DNA from: Dysidea avara
Taxonomy: Eukaryota > Porifera > Demospongiae > Dictyoceratida > Dysideidae
Direction of reading: 5' to 3'
Length of the DNA: 64,000 nucleotides
NCBI RefSeq assembly: GCF_963678975.1
Contig: NC_089278.1
Coordinates: 12,117,479-12,181,478, forward strand
A program made the translations under genes and the position numbers. The notes under the pieces were generated by a model, which had not been told where the DNA came from, ran no database searches, and saw nothing but the letters and a program-made list of their open reading frames with translations. Below are positions 1 through 42,202 of this stretch, piece by piece (within the stretch, counting starts at the first letter, position 1; each line of letters opens with the position of its first letter).

Positions 1-29925
<29,925 letters not shown>

Positions 29926-29989
29926 TGTCATATTTTCATCATTTTGATAATTGTATTTTATAAAGTATGATGCTACTACAATCAATGGT

Positions 29990-30629
29990 GTATTATAGCG
30001 TAAATTTATACCGAAGACCGTACTGGTAATTAGACCATTTCCGGTTACTACATCAGCAGACCACAACTATGTGATACTGGAGTATACGGAGTAGTGCAAC
30101 CTTTTCACTGATTTGGCGTGTCCGATGCCTCAATTCGTCTGGTGTAAAGGCGCGTAGGGGACTGAGAAAGGAATCCAGCAGGTTGACTCCCGTTTGCAAG
30201 CTCCCGAAAGTTGTTCTTTATCGCGGGGAACAAGGAACTTTTCTCTCGAGTCTACCAGTTTAAGAAGGTTCGTGTGAATGTAGAATAATTGCTTGAGAGA
30301 AGTTTGGGCTTCGTATGCTGATTAACCTGTCTATGTTGCTCGTGTGGTTGGTACAATAGGTAAATGGCGTTACAAGAGCAATTATCCTTGTATTTGTTTA
30401 ACACCATGCGGTGTACATCAGCGATACATAGAGGTGACCAATTAAATTATTTGTTGGACTAAGTAATGAAGTAGACTACTGAATCGTCAGCTGATGGCCT
30501 CACAAGCTAGCGTGTAGAGTACCAGTATAAACTAGATCACTGCTCTTAGAATAATATGACTTAATATTAAAATGATTTTGGGTAATTATTGTTACTCGTA
30601 TATCTTGGGTGACTGATACATTATTACAG
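29990..30629 (+). promoter_or_regulatory. Intergenic region with probable ZMIZ promoter and 5' UTR
   Basis: The 708 bp between the UVR-motif gene stop and the ZMIZ ATG include a locally GC-richer, CpG-containing stretch at about 30110-30310, unlike the AT-rich surroundings. The ATG exon has a splice acceptor at 30628-30629, so a 5' UTR exon and the start site should lie in this interval. No TATA box was identified. Confidence 0.4.
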
Positions 30630-30633
30630 TGTG

Positions 30634-33600
30634 ATGGCTCACCCAGCAGCAATGGCAGTAAGTCATATGGCCCCAGCAACTCCAATAAGTATGGAGCGAC
30701 ACATACATCAAACAAATGAACGTCTTCATGTCATTCGACAACAACTTGCCACACCAGCTGGATTTGTGACTGCAACACGAGAATTACTGGACTGGTGCAG
30801 TGATATTAGGTTAGAATTTCTGTAATTGTTCTAAATACTAGTAAGATATTATTATTATTATTACTATTTGTGTGAATTGACCACAAATGATTGTCAGGGG
30901 AGGTCTGTGCTAACCACATCTGTGCAGTGACTATAAGGTGACATCAATACTAACTTTAAATTAACTTCCTAACTGGACTACTAATGATAAATAAAGATGC
31001 ATTGGGGAAGGTATGGGTAGTACCTTCACCTTTTTTGTTTGTGTTTTGTATATGAGGATGACTGTTGGGTCAGGATGGCCCATCCTTGGTGGTTTTAGGC
31101 CTCACCCTTGAGTTTACATTTCTGAGAATTATCTATAGGTTTGTGGCAGTCACCACAAGAGTATTTGCTTATTTTACTTGTTTACTTTGTGCCTCAGCAT
31201 CTTTCTATTTGTGTTTATATTGGTCAATAAAAATGTTTTAAACGAACTTTACTTGTACAATTGCACAACATTTAGTTGAGTGATCACAAGTGTGTTGAAT
31301 ATTGTGATGTGTTAGCAGGAAATGATGTGATTTTCTCAACTGTATCCTGGTAATGGAAATGAGTTATCCTGAGAGCAATTGTACCGAATTTCACTTAAAA
31401 TTTAGTGCACAAATTCAATTGTATACCACCACTCTTGTAGTCTTTCCATGTGTGTGGTGACTCAGCCTATTTTATATATAGTGGTGTCCCAATAATGTTA
31501 CATAATTTAGTGTGAGTGTAACCTGCTTAGTCACTTACCCTAGTCATGACGACGTACCAGTGTAACCTGGCCACTTATCAGTGTAACCTGGCCACTTATC
31601 AGTGTAACCTGGCCACATGGTCATCATGACTCACCAGTATACCTGGTCATGACTTACCAGTGCAATCTGCCATTGTAACCTCAGTTCCCAGTCTAACCTG
31701 GTCACTGGCCAGTGTAACCATGTACCAGTTTTTTTTTCTGTTCACTTTCCTGACCAGTTACCAGATAACATGGAAATTTTAAGATAAGGTGAACATGTCA
31801 CCAATTTTTAAATTAATTGAACTTTGAAGGTACAAAAGTACTACACTATATATATATCTTATATCAATAAGTGGAGTGACTTAACATTTCAAGGTGCACT
31901 TACTCTCTAGTAGTAAGTGTAAGTGGGTCCAATACATTGGAGGGAACATTTTCAAGGCATCCACTTCTTTAAGCCTTACAAGCTGTAATTCAAGTAGCTT
32001 CTTTGTATGATAATTGAGGCTGGCATGTGTCCCTAAGTTTAGCTTATACACCTGGCATTAGTGGCAAGTGTTTAGTATATTCACAAGTCCAGGGGTTACA
32101 CATTTATAATGTGGTTATAATAGGATATGGTGTTGTCGTGTAAGTGGTATTGTACTGTGTGATATGCTACCCATGCGGTATGCAGTCAGGGCTCTTATTA
32201 CAACAATAGAGGTGATACAATATTTTAATAGATGATGGAACTATTTATCATCAGTTGCTGTCTTTAAATACATTTCATTGTCCTGAGATCACCTTTAAGG
32301 TTGTGTATGACCAAGAGTAAATAATTCTTTATTATAATTTACTCTTGCTATGACTGTGTAGTCAGTGTGTTGTTATCCTACCTGTGTCATGTTGGTGTTA
32401 ATATCCCACAGGGCATTCCAGCCACATTTTGAGAGCGGTCTGATGAACTGTCTACAGGTGGTCAGTAGATTTGCAGCCAGTCCAGGATTTGATTTGGAAT
32501 TAGGTACACCTTAGTACTGTGTTTATGTGATCCTTGGTACTATCTGTTGGGTGCTCCTCACGTTGTGCTCTCTTTTATTTGTACAATTTCTATGGTAATC
32601 AACAATGTGTAGTGTATTGTGGGGTAGGCATCTATGAGTGGGTGAAGTATCTAATTGTAAGTACAACATTATGAATTAAGAGTAAAGTTGCTATTGGTTG
32701 GTTTCCAAAGCAGGCAATTCAGTTTGTGTAGTAAATCTCTTACAAAGCAAATATGATTTTTGCTGATGCACTAACTACAGAGCTAGACACAAGACTTTAT
32801 GATGCAAATGCTGACACTATCAGCAGTTCAATGATTCCCTCTTAGGGGAGTATACTATGTATGTGGTTAGTGTGGCTTTGGAAACCTTGTAGTGTAACAC
32901 ACATATGGCTTTACTTAGCATGGTTTACACAAGTTATTTGCAGCACATGTTGGGTGAAGGGCGTGTTTACTTTATTTAACTAAATATCTGTTGTTATTTA
33001 GGATACCGATTACTGGCTGTTTGTTCTCATCACAAGGAGAGGTTTTCAGCCAAGTTTTCTGGTAAGACATGGGATTACAGCTTTGTTTACACTTTGCTGT
33101 AGTAGTGAAGCCATACCAGTATTGTGTTATGTTATGGCTTCCTGGAGTTGTGAATGAATGTGTTTGTGTGCTGTGTTGCTCATAATGCGAGGGTGCAATG
33201 TGCCCCACATCATATAAGCATGCAACTACATTGATACCTTTGCTGAAATACCTGACTCCTTGTAATCTGATGTGCTAACAAGTTTGTAGTGCTTAACTAA
33301 ATTATGTATCTCTGAAGGTGAAGAATGGCCATATACATTGATATCTGTGAGGATTTTTTTACAGAAAATGGAGCAATATTTTTGATTATCATATTCACAG
33401 TTTTGAAGTGTAGTTTTTAATGGGATGTTGGTTGGTGCTGTTGGCATGGCTCTGCCATTTGTGGTTATCCTAGCTTGTGATTGGCTGTTTTTAATATGCT
33501 GAGGTGACCAGAAGCCCTAATATGACGAAGTGTGATGGCTTCTCTCTTGATCAAGATTTAGTACTCTTTGAAGGCACTAACTAAACACCCTATGGCATTA

Positions 33601-36600
33601 AATGTTTGACTAATGATTATCTACATAATAGCAACTGTTACACAAGTAGTTAGGGTCTGTAATTTAATACTGAGTCATCATTTAATGTGACTGTTTCAAG
33701 TTACACCTCAGAGGTGTGTAGGTTGCTAATTTCCTGGTATAGGGACTGAAGGTTATATTCAATTAGCTGTACCAGCTTGCATTGTTAGTTGTCTTGTAGT
33801 GAGTGTTGTTTTTAACCTTTGTCGGCAACCCTGAGGCTATGTAATATTAATTTGTGATAGCAATCTTTCCTTTGTAGGCTAATTTTTAAGGTCGTTAGAA
33901 GAGTAGTTAAAATGGATGTATTACAATAATTCTATTTCTAATTTTGGCGCAAGACGTTTTTGGTGTATATTCTATCTTCTGTGTGTGCGTGTGCATGTAT
34001 ACATACATGTACGTTTGTCTGAAATAGTTGAAATTTTGTCATGAAGTGTTATTTGAATGGTGGGCGTGGTACCTCACTAAGAAAATTCTGACCAGACATT
34101 TTATTACTTGAATGTAATAGTGTGAAGTACTTAACACAATTCGGCACTTATGGGTACTAGCCACAGTACTGGTACACCCTGTAAAAATTCAACAATTCCT
34201 GATGTACCAATTGTTCCTATTCTGTGTGCCAAGTTGTGTTTGTTATTTAATCCTGTATCTTAATTCTAGTGGTGTGAAGTACCTCACACTAGAGGAATTC
34301 ATTGTGGCCTTTTTTGGCCAGCTGTGACTATCAGCTATCAACAACATTAAAACCAGTAGAGGTAGCAGTTAAGCAGTTTAACACCCTGAAACTTTTGAGT
34401 TTGCTGTGATAAGTTTGTAGGCCTCAAGAGTAAAATAAAGTGATGCTGTGATAAGCAAAATCATGAGGTAGTCCTACTTGATAACCACATAGTGCCTGTT
34501 TACATTATAAGCACATCCCAACAATTAGTTCCCTTCTATATTAGGAAGTGCAGCTGAATATAGTTACACAAGCGTCCTTTGCTGCACTTCCTGTAGATTT
34601 GCTTTTTCTAGGATATATGCTGTGCTTCAAATATATATACTTATCTAGCAAGGATCTCTTCTTCTGTGTGCAGGGCATTTTTGTACACTGATAAGGTTTT
34701 AATGTGTTTGTTTAAACACATGTAGTGTTAAGTAGTGTGGCTAGGTAATGTGGCTTTTTTTTTTAGATCAACAGAGTCCATATAGTTACCATGGACTAGG
34801 AATATATCCAACATTCATGGCCAAGGAGCTCCAGTAGTTTCTATGCTTTTCTTGTTTATGCCCAAGAGTGTAATCTTGCTAATATTCAACGTATTTTCAC
34901 CAGCCCAGCCGTAGTTATTATACACATGCAGACATACACTTTACAGCACATGTTGCCTACAAGGATAGCTTTATAAAATATGGTAGCTTTAGCATATAAC
35001 ACTATCTTTGTGACTGCTGTGTTGCTTGGATCCAAGTGGCTGTGATTGTCACTGGGAAAACTGATCTTGCAAGTATCAAGAAGTGCCAGTTAAAGTAGAT
35101 GGTGTGTGCCAGTGGTTAAAAATTATAAATCCACATATTTTATACTGAGAGTATCCATGCACTGTACATGTAGCCAACAGAAAAGTTTCATTTAGGTTGA
35201 CTGTATCTCCAATGGGTGGTAGGAAGAATGGAAAGGGGATACCGTATTTGACTGGTTAGTAGCCGCGGCTTGTATAATAGCCATCCCTGGATAGTAGCTG
35301 CTCCACAGCCTAGAATTATTATAATAAGAGCTTCCCTCAGATAAGAGCTGCAGCTTGTATCTGAACATGCTGTTGCATGTGTTGATAAGACACGTTTGAA
35401 GCAGAAACCTGGCAAAGGAGTTGTTTTAAGCCAGGAAATAGCATTTTTGAGAAAAGTTAGAATATTGACAAATGATTAAACAAGGCCAGTCACTCGTGAA
35501 TCTGTATAAACGCTGTGGGCTGCTGCCACACAAGCCCATAGTAGCCACCCTCGGATAGTAGCCGCAGGGTTTTGCTTGCTGAAAGTTATAGAAGCCGCGG
35601 CTATTAACCGGTCAAATACGGTATGTACTAGTGACAAACTATGCTGAGTTGTGGGCCGTTCAGGGCTCATAAAGCATGTTATACATTGTGCTGTAACACT
35701 AATAAATTATTAGTATACGTAACTCGGACATCTAGAATATGAACTATAACTAATCATATTTTTATTATTGTATGCACACTTATTGACTCATATAGTCTGT
35801 AGCACCTAACCTCGCTCTAATTTTGTATAAGGGTCTAAACATCCAAGATTGTAATATACAGCTTTATAAAGTCATAGTTACATTGACCAGTATTCCGTCA
35901 AGACCCCCCCTGGCTTGCTACTGGGCTTGAAAAAGTCATCCAGCAAAAGCAGACCTGGTTGATCTATAGAGTGAAATTTGATTGTGTATTGATTTGTGTT
36001 TGTGGTGGAAAAGGTCAATGGTGTCATGGGCGACAAAACCAGTTTTTCCAGTTCTAGCCATAGATTTCTTTTAGTAAAGGATATTTTCCCTCTAATGTAC
36101 ATGTACATTGTCAGTCTTCTGTGTAGATAATGGAATGCTATTTGGTAGCCATAAATATTGTAGTGTAATGATAAATACTGTGTAGAGTTGTGCCTTGGTG
36201 ATAATTAGATCATCTTCTCATTCCTGTGGTGCCTTGCTTGATTTGCAATCGTGGGTTGTATGTATGCGTATTTTTTATTGTTATAACATTGGCATGCTGA
36301 AGAGTAGGTGTGATGTAGCCAGTAAATGCCACTAGTGTCAGTGTCATTTTTTTTGTGCAAGTATTTTTCTCTAACCTTATTCATATGCCTTGTACAATAT
36401 ATGCAAAAATTAGATACCTATGAAAACAACTGGCTGTACGGCTTTCTAATGTTATCAGTTGTGTTTTATTAGTTTATTGTGTGGTAATTGTTGGTCAATG
36501 ATAAGGTATTCATGTCCTCCATGTACAGAGATAATAGAGTATTTTTCACACACTTGTAATCAGTGTTGGGAGTAACGCGCTACTTATGTAACGCTTTACG

Positions 36601-39600
36601 TAATATTATTACTTTTGTGGTAACAAAGTAATATAACGAAATACGCTATGAAAACAGGTAATATAATGCAAGATACTTTACTTACAAACGTAACGCGTTA
36701 CCTAAGTAATATAATTACTGTAACGAGTCTAATATGACGTAATATTATTATTAAAAGTAACGAAGTTACTAATCTCATTAGTAATCCTCTGAGTAACGCC
36801 TAACCACTACGAAGTAACGAGGCCTACTGAATGAAGCTTATTCACTAGCTTCTTACTTATAACCAAGGTTTGCACATTGTCCAACAACACAATCATGTCA
36901 CGTGATAAGGTGGTAGTTTCACACGTGACAGTTTAAGGCTGTGGACACAAAGTAATATAATATGTAATATTATTACAGTTACTTTATTTTATGGGTAATA
37001 TGTAACTGTAACTAAATAGTTCTGTTGCAAGTAATATGTAACTAGTTACTTTTACAAAGTAACTTGCCCAACACTGCTTGTAATAATGATAATGGAGATA
37101 GTTTTTGTAGCTTATTCTTAGTTTACAGTTGGTTAGCTGACTGCAATGTGATCTTCACCAGGTGGCTAACATCTTGTGTTAATCTTGTAGTATAGTGAAT
37201 GGCTGCATAGAAGATGTACGACAGCCTGTATTGAACTTTAATTATGTTTGTTCATTTATGGGATGTCAAAATCAAATTTTATTGTTAGTTATAATGAGTG
37301 TTGTCTCTGTCATCATTGTGGCCTTAGTATGAATAAGCTTTACTGCTGTTATTTGTGTTTACTGAACAGCCATGTTGACACAGTGGTGTGAAGATTTGGG
37401 TCGTCTTTTGTTGTTGAGACATCAAAGGATGGGAAATCCCACCCCTATTGGATCACCTGATCCAATGAATGCTCACATGATGACAAAATCGATGAGCCCA
37501 GCTCCTAATGCTGTTCCAAACAGGTTAACACCAATTCACAGACGGTAAGTGTGTGTGTTAAATGATCCAATATACTATAACTGGTGTAGTACTTGAGTAT
37601 GCAGTTTCACTAATAGGGATAGCATTACTGTTTTTGTTAGTGGAAATATTACAAGTACATGTTATGTTTGTGTATTAGGGATATGGGTATGATGTCACCA
37701 AATGATACACCAGTTAACCCTCTATCAATGTGGCCACCTGAACAAGAATATGCACAACATCCTCATCCTCCACAAAGACCTCATCCCCAGACAGTGTCTG
37801 TGGTTACTACAGTGTATGGCACTGTATCGATCACCTCCTGTCCTACGGACAGTATGCAGACTCTACCTACAGTAACTACAGCATCATCGAACTGTGTCAA
37901 GTCTTATCCTGGACATGGTAAAGAGACCAGTAGTGATCAGTGGAATGGTCCAGCATCAGCAGCAGCTGCAGCCGCTGTAGCTGCTGCAGCGGCAACTGCT
38001 ACTGCGACTGCCACAGCAACAGCTACAGCTCAACTAAATCACAATCAACCCCAACACGAAATGAATAAACCTGATCAGCAACAGCAACCAGGTGGTGTAG
38101 TAGGTGTAGTAGGGCAGAAACTCGTACAACAGCAACAACAACATGTAATGGATGATCATAATTTTAGAAGAACTCCTACGGCAACTAAACCAATGTATTC
38201 TCAAGACCACAGTACCACTCCCGGTGTCTTACCACAACAAACCATGCAGTCACAGGCAATGTATCCCAACCATGCAGCAACTCCTTCGCCGTCGATTCCC
38301 CCTCAACCTCAACTACACACAGCACCTCATCCACAGACCTTGCAAGAAATCCAACCCACAATACATCCAAATCCTAACCTCCAATCTCCCATGTACCAGC
38401 AACATTCCATGCAGCGTATGGTTGCACCTAATGTGCAGGCACACACCCTTCAGCAGCCACACACCCTTCAGCAGCCACACCCTCAGCAACAACAAGCTCA
38501 GTATATGCATAGCTATGGTGGGAGTGGTCAACCGACTAGTTTACAACATCAACAGCAGTACAGTCACATGCAGCAACAGCAGCAAATGATGCAGATGGGG
38601 TCCCCACAACCATCGCAACAATATCTACCCCAGTACTATTCTCAAACTGGCCACATGGTACAACCAAACATGCACCATCCTCAAGTGATGCAGAAACAAG
38701 TTGCTTATGACATGCAATATGGCAGGGAACGGCCTAGCTCACTGTCCCTTGAAGATGCCCAATACCAAAGAGAACTGTTGTATTTACAGCAAAAACAACA
38801 GCAACCACCTCCAAAATACCCATACGTTGCTCCGTCACCTCAACAAAAATACGGAGGTATTTATACAATTTTTGTTGTAATTATTGTTAATGTTTACTTT
38901 TAAATTTAGCTTTCTCTCCGGTTCCTCCTGCACAAGGAGGCTACTATCCGCAATATGCTGCTAGTCCAGAGACAGGACAAATCTATGCTAACTCTCACAG
39001 ATCTACACCTTATGTAGCCCAGTCACCTGCATCAGTACAATCTCCATACCGTCAACCTGGTACTCCGTACTCCAATGAGACTAACATACAAACCATTGAT
39101 ACTCAAGTGACAGGTGCAGTGTGTTGACTTTGTACTACTTTGGGTTGTGAATGGTATACATTTTTGTGTAGAAGTATTGAGATTGACATTCCCCATTCGT
39201 GATGGAGTGTTACTTAAACCATTTCAATTGGAGCATGGCAAGAATTTGAGTGACCACTACTTTCAGTTGAGAGACTCAGTGCATGGAACATTGCTACAAA
39301 GGTGAGGGTTTTATTAGGAGTGTATATTAAACATAGCTTTTTAATATGCTTTGTATTAAAACTTTATAGAAATGATTTGGAGCTGCAGTTTAAGTGTTAC
39401 CATAATGATGATAAACAGCAGTTGTGTAACTGGCCAGCTAGTATATCAATTAGTGTTAATAATATTCCACTATCCATTGATCGACCCACACACCAAGGGG
39501 ACAACAAAACACTACACAAACCATTACACATTAAACAAGTCTGTCAGCCTGGCCAGAACTCTATACAGATAGCCACCTCTGCGTGCTGTTGTGTAAGTGG

Positions 39601-41746
39601 ATGTGTGCACTGTCTTTCTTGATGTGTCCTGTGTGTGTTACTGATAAGCACCTCTGTGTCTCATGTTCACCACATATTCTTACTTGATGTGTTGTCTGTT
39701 GTGATGATTGAATGATGTAGTTTACGAACACTACCGTCGAGTTGTTAATTGTTTACTTTCTTCAATAGTCACATTTGTTTGTACTTCAACTGGTTCATCG
39801 ACCCAGTGTATCATCGGTACTACAAGGTCTTCAGAAGAAGAGATTGTTACCATCAGATCGTTGTATCATGAAAAGTATGTAGCTAGTTGTCTCTGCTGTT
39901 GTGATGATAATTGTGTGTTTGTCTGCTGCAGTACGCAAGTGGTTTGCTCTCAACAGTAGTGTACCAGATGATGTTCAACAGACTGGGGTTAAAGTGTCAC
40001 TGAAGTGTCCTATAACTTATCGTAAAATAATGCTACCAGCCAGAGGAGGGGAATGCAAACACATTCAAGTAATGAATTGTTGTTTATTACAAATAATTTA
40101 TGTCTTTGTTGTTTAGTGCTTTGATTTGGAGTCATATCTACAAATGAATTGTGATAGAGGAGCATGGAGGTGTCCTGTGTGCAAGTGAGTATGATATGGG
40201 TCATTTGTGTGCCACACATTGATAACTGTTTGTTGTATAGTAATAATGCTCAGTTGGAAGGATTGGAAATTGACCAATATATATTTGAAATACTAAGAAG
40301 CTTAAATGAGTAAGTCAGTAGTGCGTACAATCCGTACATGCATGTGTGGTGTGTGGGTGCGTGTGTACATGTAGTGCGTGTATTTGACTGGATTTGCAAG
40401 AACCCCACATGTTCATGCATTTTTCTGATTCTCGTTTTTCTAATTCTATTTCATTGCATTTCTATATGCATTTCATTTGTAAGTGAGCTTGCACGAACAT
40501 GTGTGATACTTGCTGATCTGGTCTCATGTATGCATATCTGGTGCATGTGCACAAAATCATATTTGTGTTGTTTGCTAGTATGTGTTTATATTGATTGTTT
40601 CACTCAGGAAAAATGTTGATGTTGAAGAAGTCACTATTGATCCAGAAGCAAAATGGACCTTTGCTGAAAAGAAAGATGGAACAGTTAAATCGGAACCTGA
40701 AGGTGCATTAACTAATATATACATGAACTTATATTTGTTATTTTTTAAAACTTTTTTGTCATATCACTACATAGCAAACATGAGTTTGTTATTCTCCGAT
40801 AGATGCTCCACCAACTAAGAGGTGTAAGATGGAGTCATCTCCACAGACTAGTGGCAGCAGCCCATCCCTCAAGCTACATGACACACAATCTACATCCACT
40901 TCATCGTCGGCATACATGAACACATCTACTAATAGTGGGACATCATTAAACTTGCAAACATCCTCAGCCCCTCCTCCTAATGTAGTGATTCCACCACAGC
41001 ACACTAGTAATCCTCCATCGGTTGGCTCTACTGCGTCACAATCAGCCACGCCTATCCAGCTGCACCCACCTACCGGTCCAGTTCATGCATTGTCTAACCA
41101 GCTGAATCTACAACAGAACTTTTCACCACAAGCAAGTGGTAATGTTCCACCAGGCTCAGTCAGCGTACAACAACAGCCATATGCTCATTCTTACCCCTCC
41201 TCTATGCAACAACAGCAGCATCACCAAGGAAATGTGTCCACCAGTTTTGTACACCAAACATCTCAACAGCACTCAACTACAAGTACTGCTGGCTCTTCAC
41301 TATCAGCTACCAACAGTACTATCGATTTTGATTCGGTAAGGAATAGTTAGTCTATACCATATGCCTGAAAATGTTCCATGAAAAAACTTTCACAAACTGT
41401 TTGATTTGAACTGCTTCCTGCTTTCATGCAGTTCCACTTGTCACCCACTTTCAATAGGAGAATTTGTTTAATAATTAGCTAGTGAACAGCATGAAGGTTG
41501 AATTGTATTACAATGAAACCTGTCTAATCAGATCACTGCATAAGAGGTCACCTGTCTAAGATGACCGGAATAGACAGGTTTCACTGTAATATGATACACT
41601 GTTAATTATTGTGTACATGTTTTCAGGCATTAGATCTTGGAATTGACCAATTCCCTGACCCATCTGACCTGAGCCTGTTAAACTGCCTGGATACTGATGC
41701 TATTCCTACTAATGAGGAGGACATTCTGTCAATGTTGAGCAGCTAG
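30634..41746 (+). CDS. zmiz1: ZMIZ1/2-like transcriptional coregulator with SP-RING (MIZ) zinc finger
   Basis: Fifteen exons keep frame: 30634-30809, 32412-32503, 33002-33061, 37370-37544, 37679-38856, 38910-39113, 39172-39301, 39370-39592, 39769-39874, 39932-40068, 40117-40184, 40241-40309, 40608-40702, 40803-41335 and 41627-41746 (TAG). They encode 1121 residues, against roughly 1070 in human ZMIZ1. The N-terminal helical domain matches the family ([43 protein letters not shown]). A long Gln/Pro/Ala-rich middle follows, including the family motif SVVTTVYG and an Ala/Thr tract. The SP-RING region has Cys/His ligands in [20 protein letters not shown] and WRCPVC. An acidic C-terminus ([24 protein letters not shown]) resembles the transactivation tail. 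Family proteins are nuclear PIAS-like SUMO E3 ligases and coactivators of Notch, androgen-receptor and SMAD signalling. The start codon sits 4 bases inside an exon with an AG acceptor at 30628-30629, so a non-coding 5' exon lies upstream. One gene represents the vertebrate ZMIZ1/ZMIZ2 pair; paralogue assignment is not possible. Confidence 0.95.
31557..31712. repeat. Minisatellite, about 21-bp unit CAGTGTAACCTGGCCACTTAT
   Basis: Three near-exact units and several diverged ones (CAGTATACCTGGTCATGA, CAGTCTAACCTGGTCACT) in ZMIZ intron 1. Confidence 0.8.
33062..36560. other. ZMIZ intron 3, left part
   Basis: 3.5 kb with the MITE at 35242-35621. The remainder is AT-rich without recognised features. 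Confidence 0.5.
35242..35621. mobile_element. MITE with CCGTATTTGAC termini, TA target duplication
   Basis: Inverted ends CCGTATTTGACTGGTTAGTA and the complement of TATTAACCGGTCAAATACGG, each followed by a CCGCGGC palindrome, flanked by TA. Internal TAGTAGC(C/T)GC words recur in both orientations. In ZMIZ intron 3. Confidence 0.82.
36561..37076. mobile_element. hAT-type MITE, second copy, 8-bp target duplication
   Basis: Same termini as the 11-kb copy, with CTTGTAAT duplicated at 36553-36560 and 37077-37084. It lies inside ZMIZ intron 3. Confidence 0.92.
41511..41586. mobile_element. Short MITE, TA target duplication
   Basis: 76 bp with imperfect inverted ends CAATGAAACCTGTCT / AGACAGGTTTCACTG and flanking TA. 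Located in the last ZMIZ intron. Confidence 0.7.
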
Positions 41747-42202
41747 AACAATGATTTTAATTCCATTTCATTAGACTTTTATTATTTTTTTTGACTGACG
41801 TTTAAACATGACTGATGACAATTTCCATATCGTAACACATTTCTCATTCATCCCTTTGTATTTTTAGCTATCACAAAATTATTACTATTATATTATGGTA
41901 GTTGATTTTTTAGAGAAATAAGTTGTATGCATGTTGTGAATGTTAAATTATATAACTGTATATGTTGTATATCTATAATTCATTTTGTTAAAGCAGCTAA
42001 ATGGGCACATCTAGGGTACCTTTATGGTATAGAGATAATGCTTTCCAGACTGGATGTTTGTTTGAGGATGTTCCATACAATGTGCATATCAGACTTTATG
42101 GGGGTATGCGGGCATTTTTTTCTGCGCAACTTAGTGTGCGCATGGTCACGTGCAGATGTTATTGATGTGCGCATCAAATAGAATTACTATAGAGTAATAA
42201 CG
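41747..42202 (+). other. ZMIZ 3' UTR and mrpl21 upstream region
   Basis: 456 bp between two genes on the same strand. AT-rich; nothing else recognised. It must contain the ZMIZ 3' end and the mrpl21 promoter unless the ZMIZ transcript runs into mrpl21. Confidence 0.5.

Noticed and set aside
37659..38903. A stand-alone 414-residue Gln-rich protein
   Set aside because: Most of this frame is ZMIZ exon 5 (37679-38856); the ends read into intron sequence.
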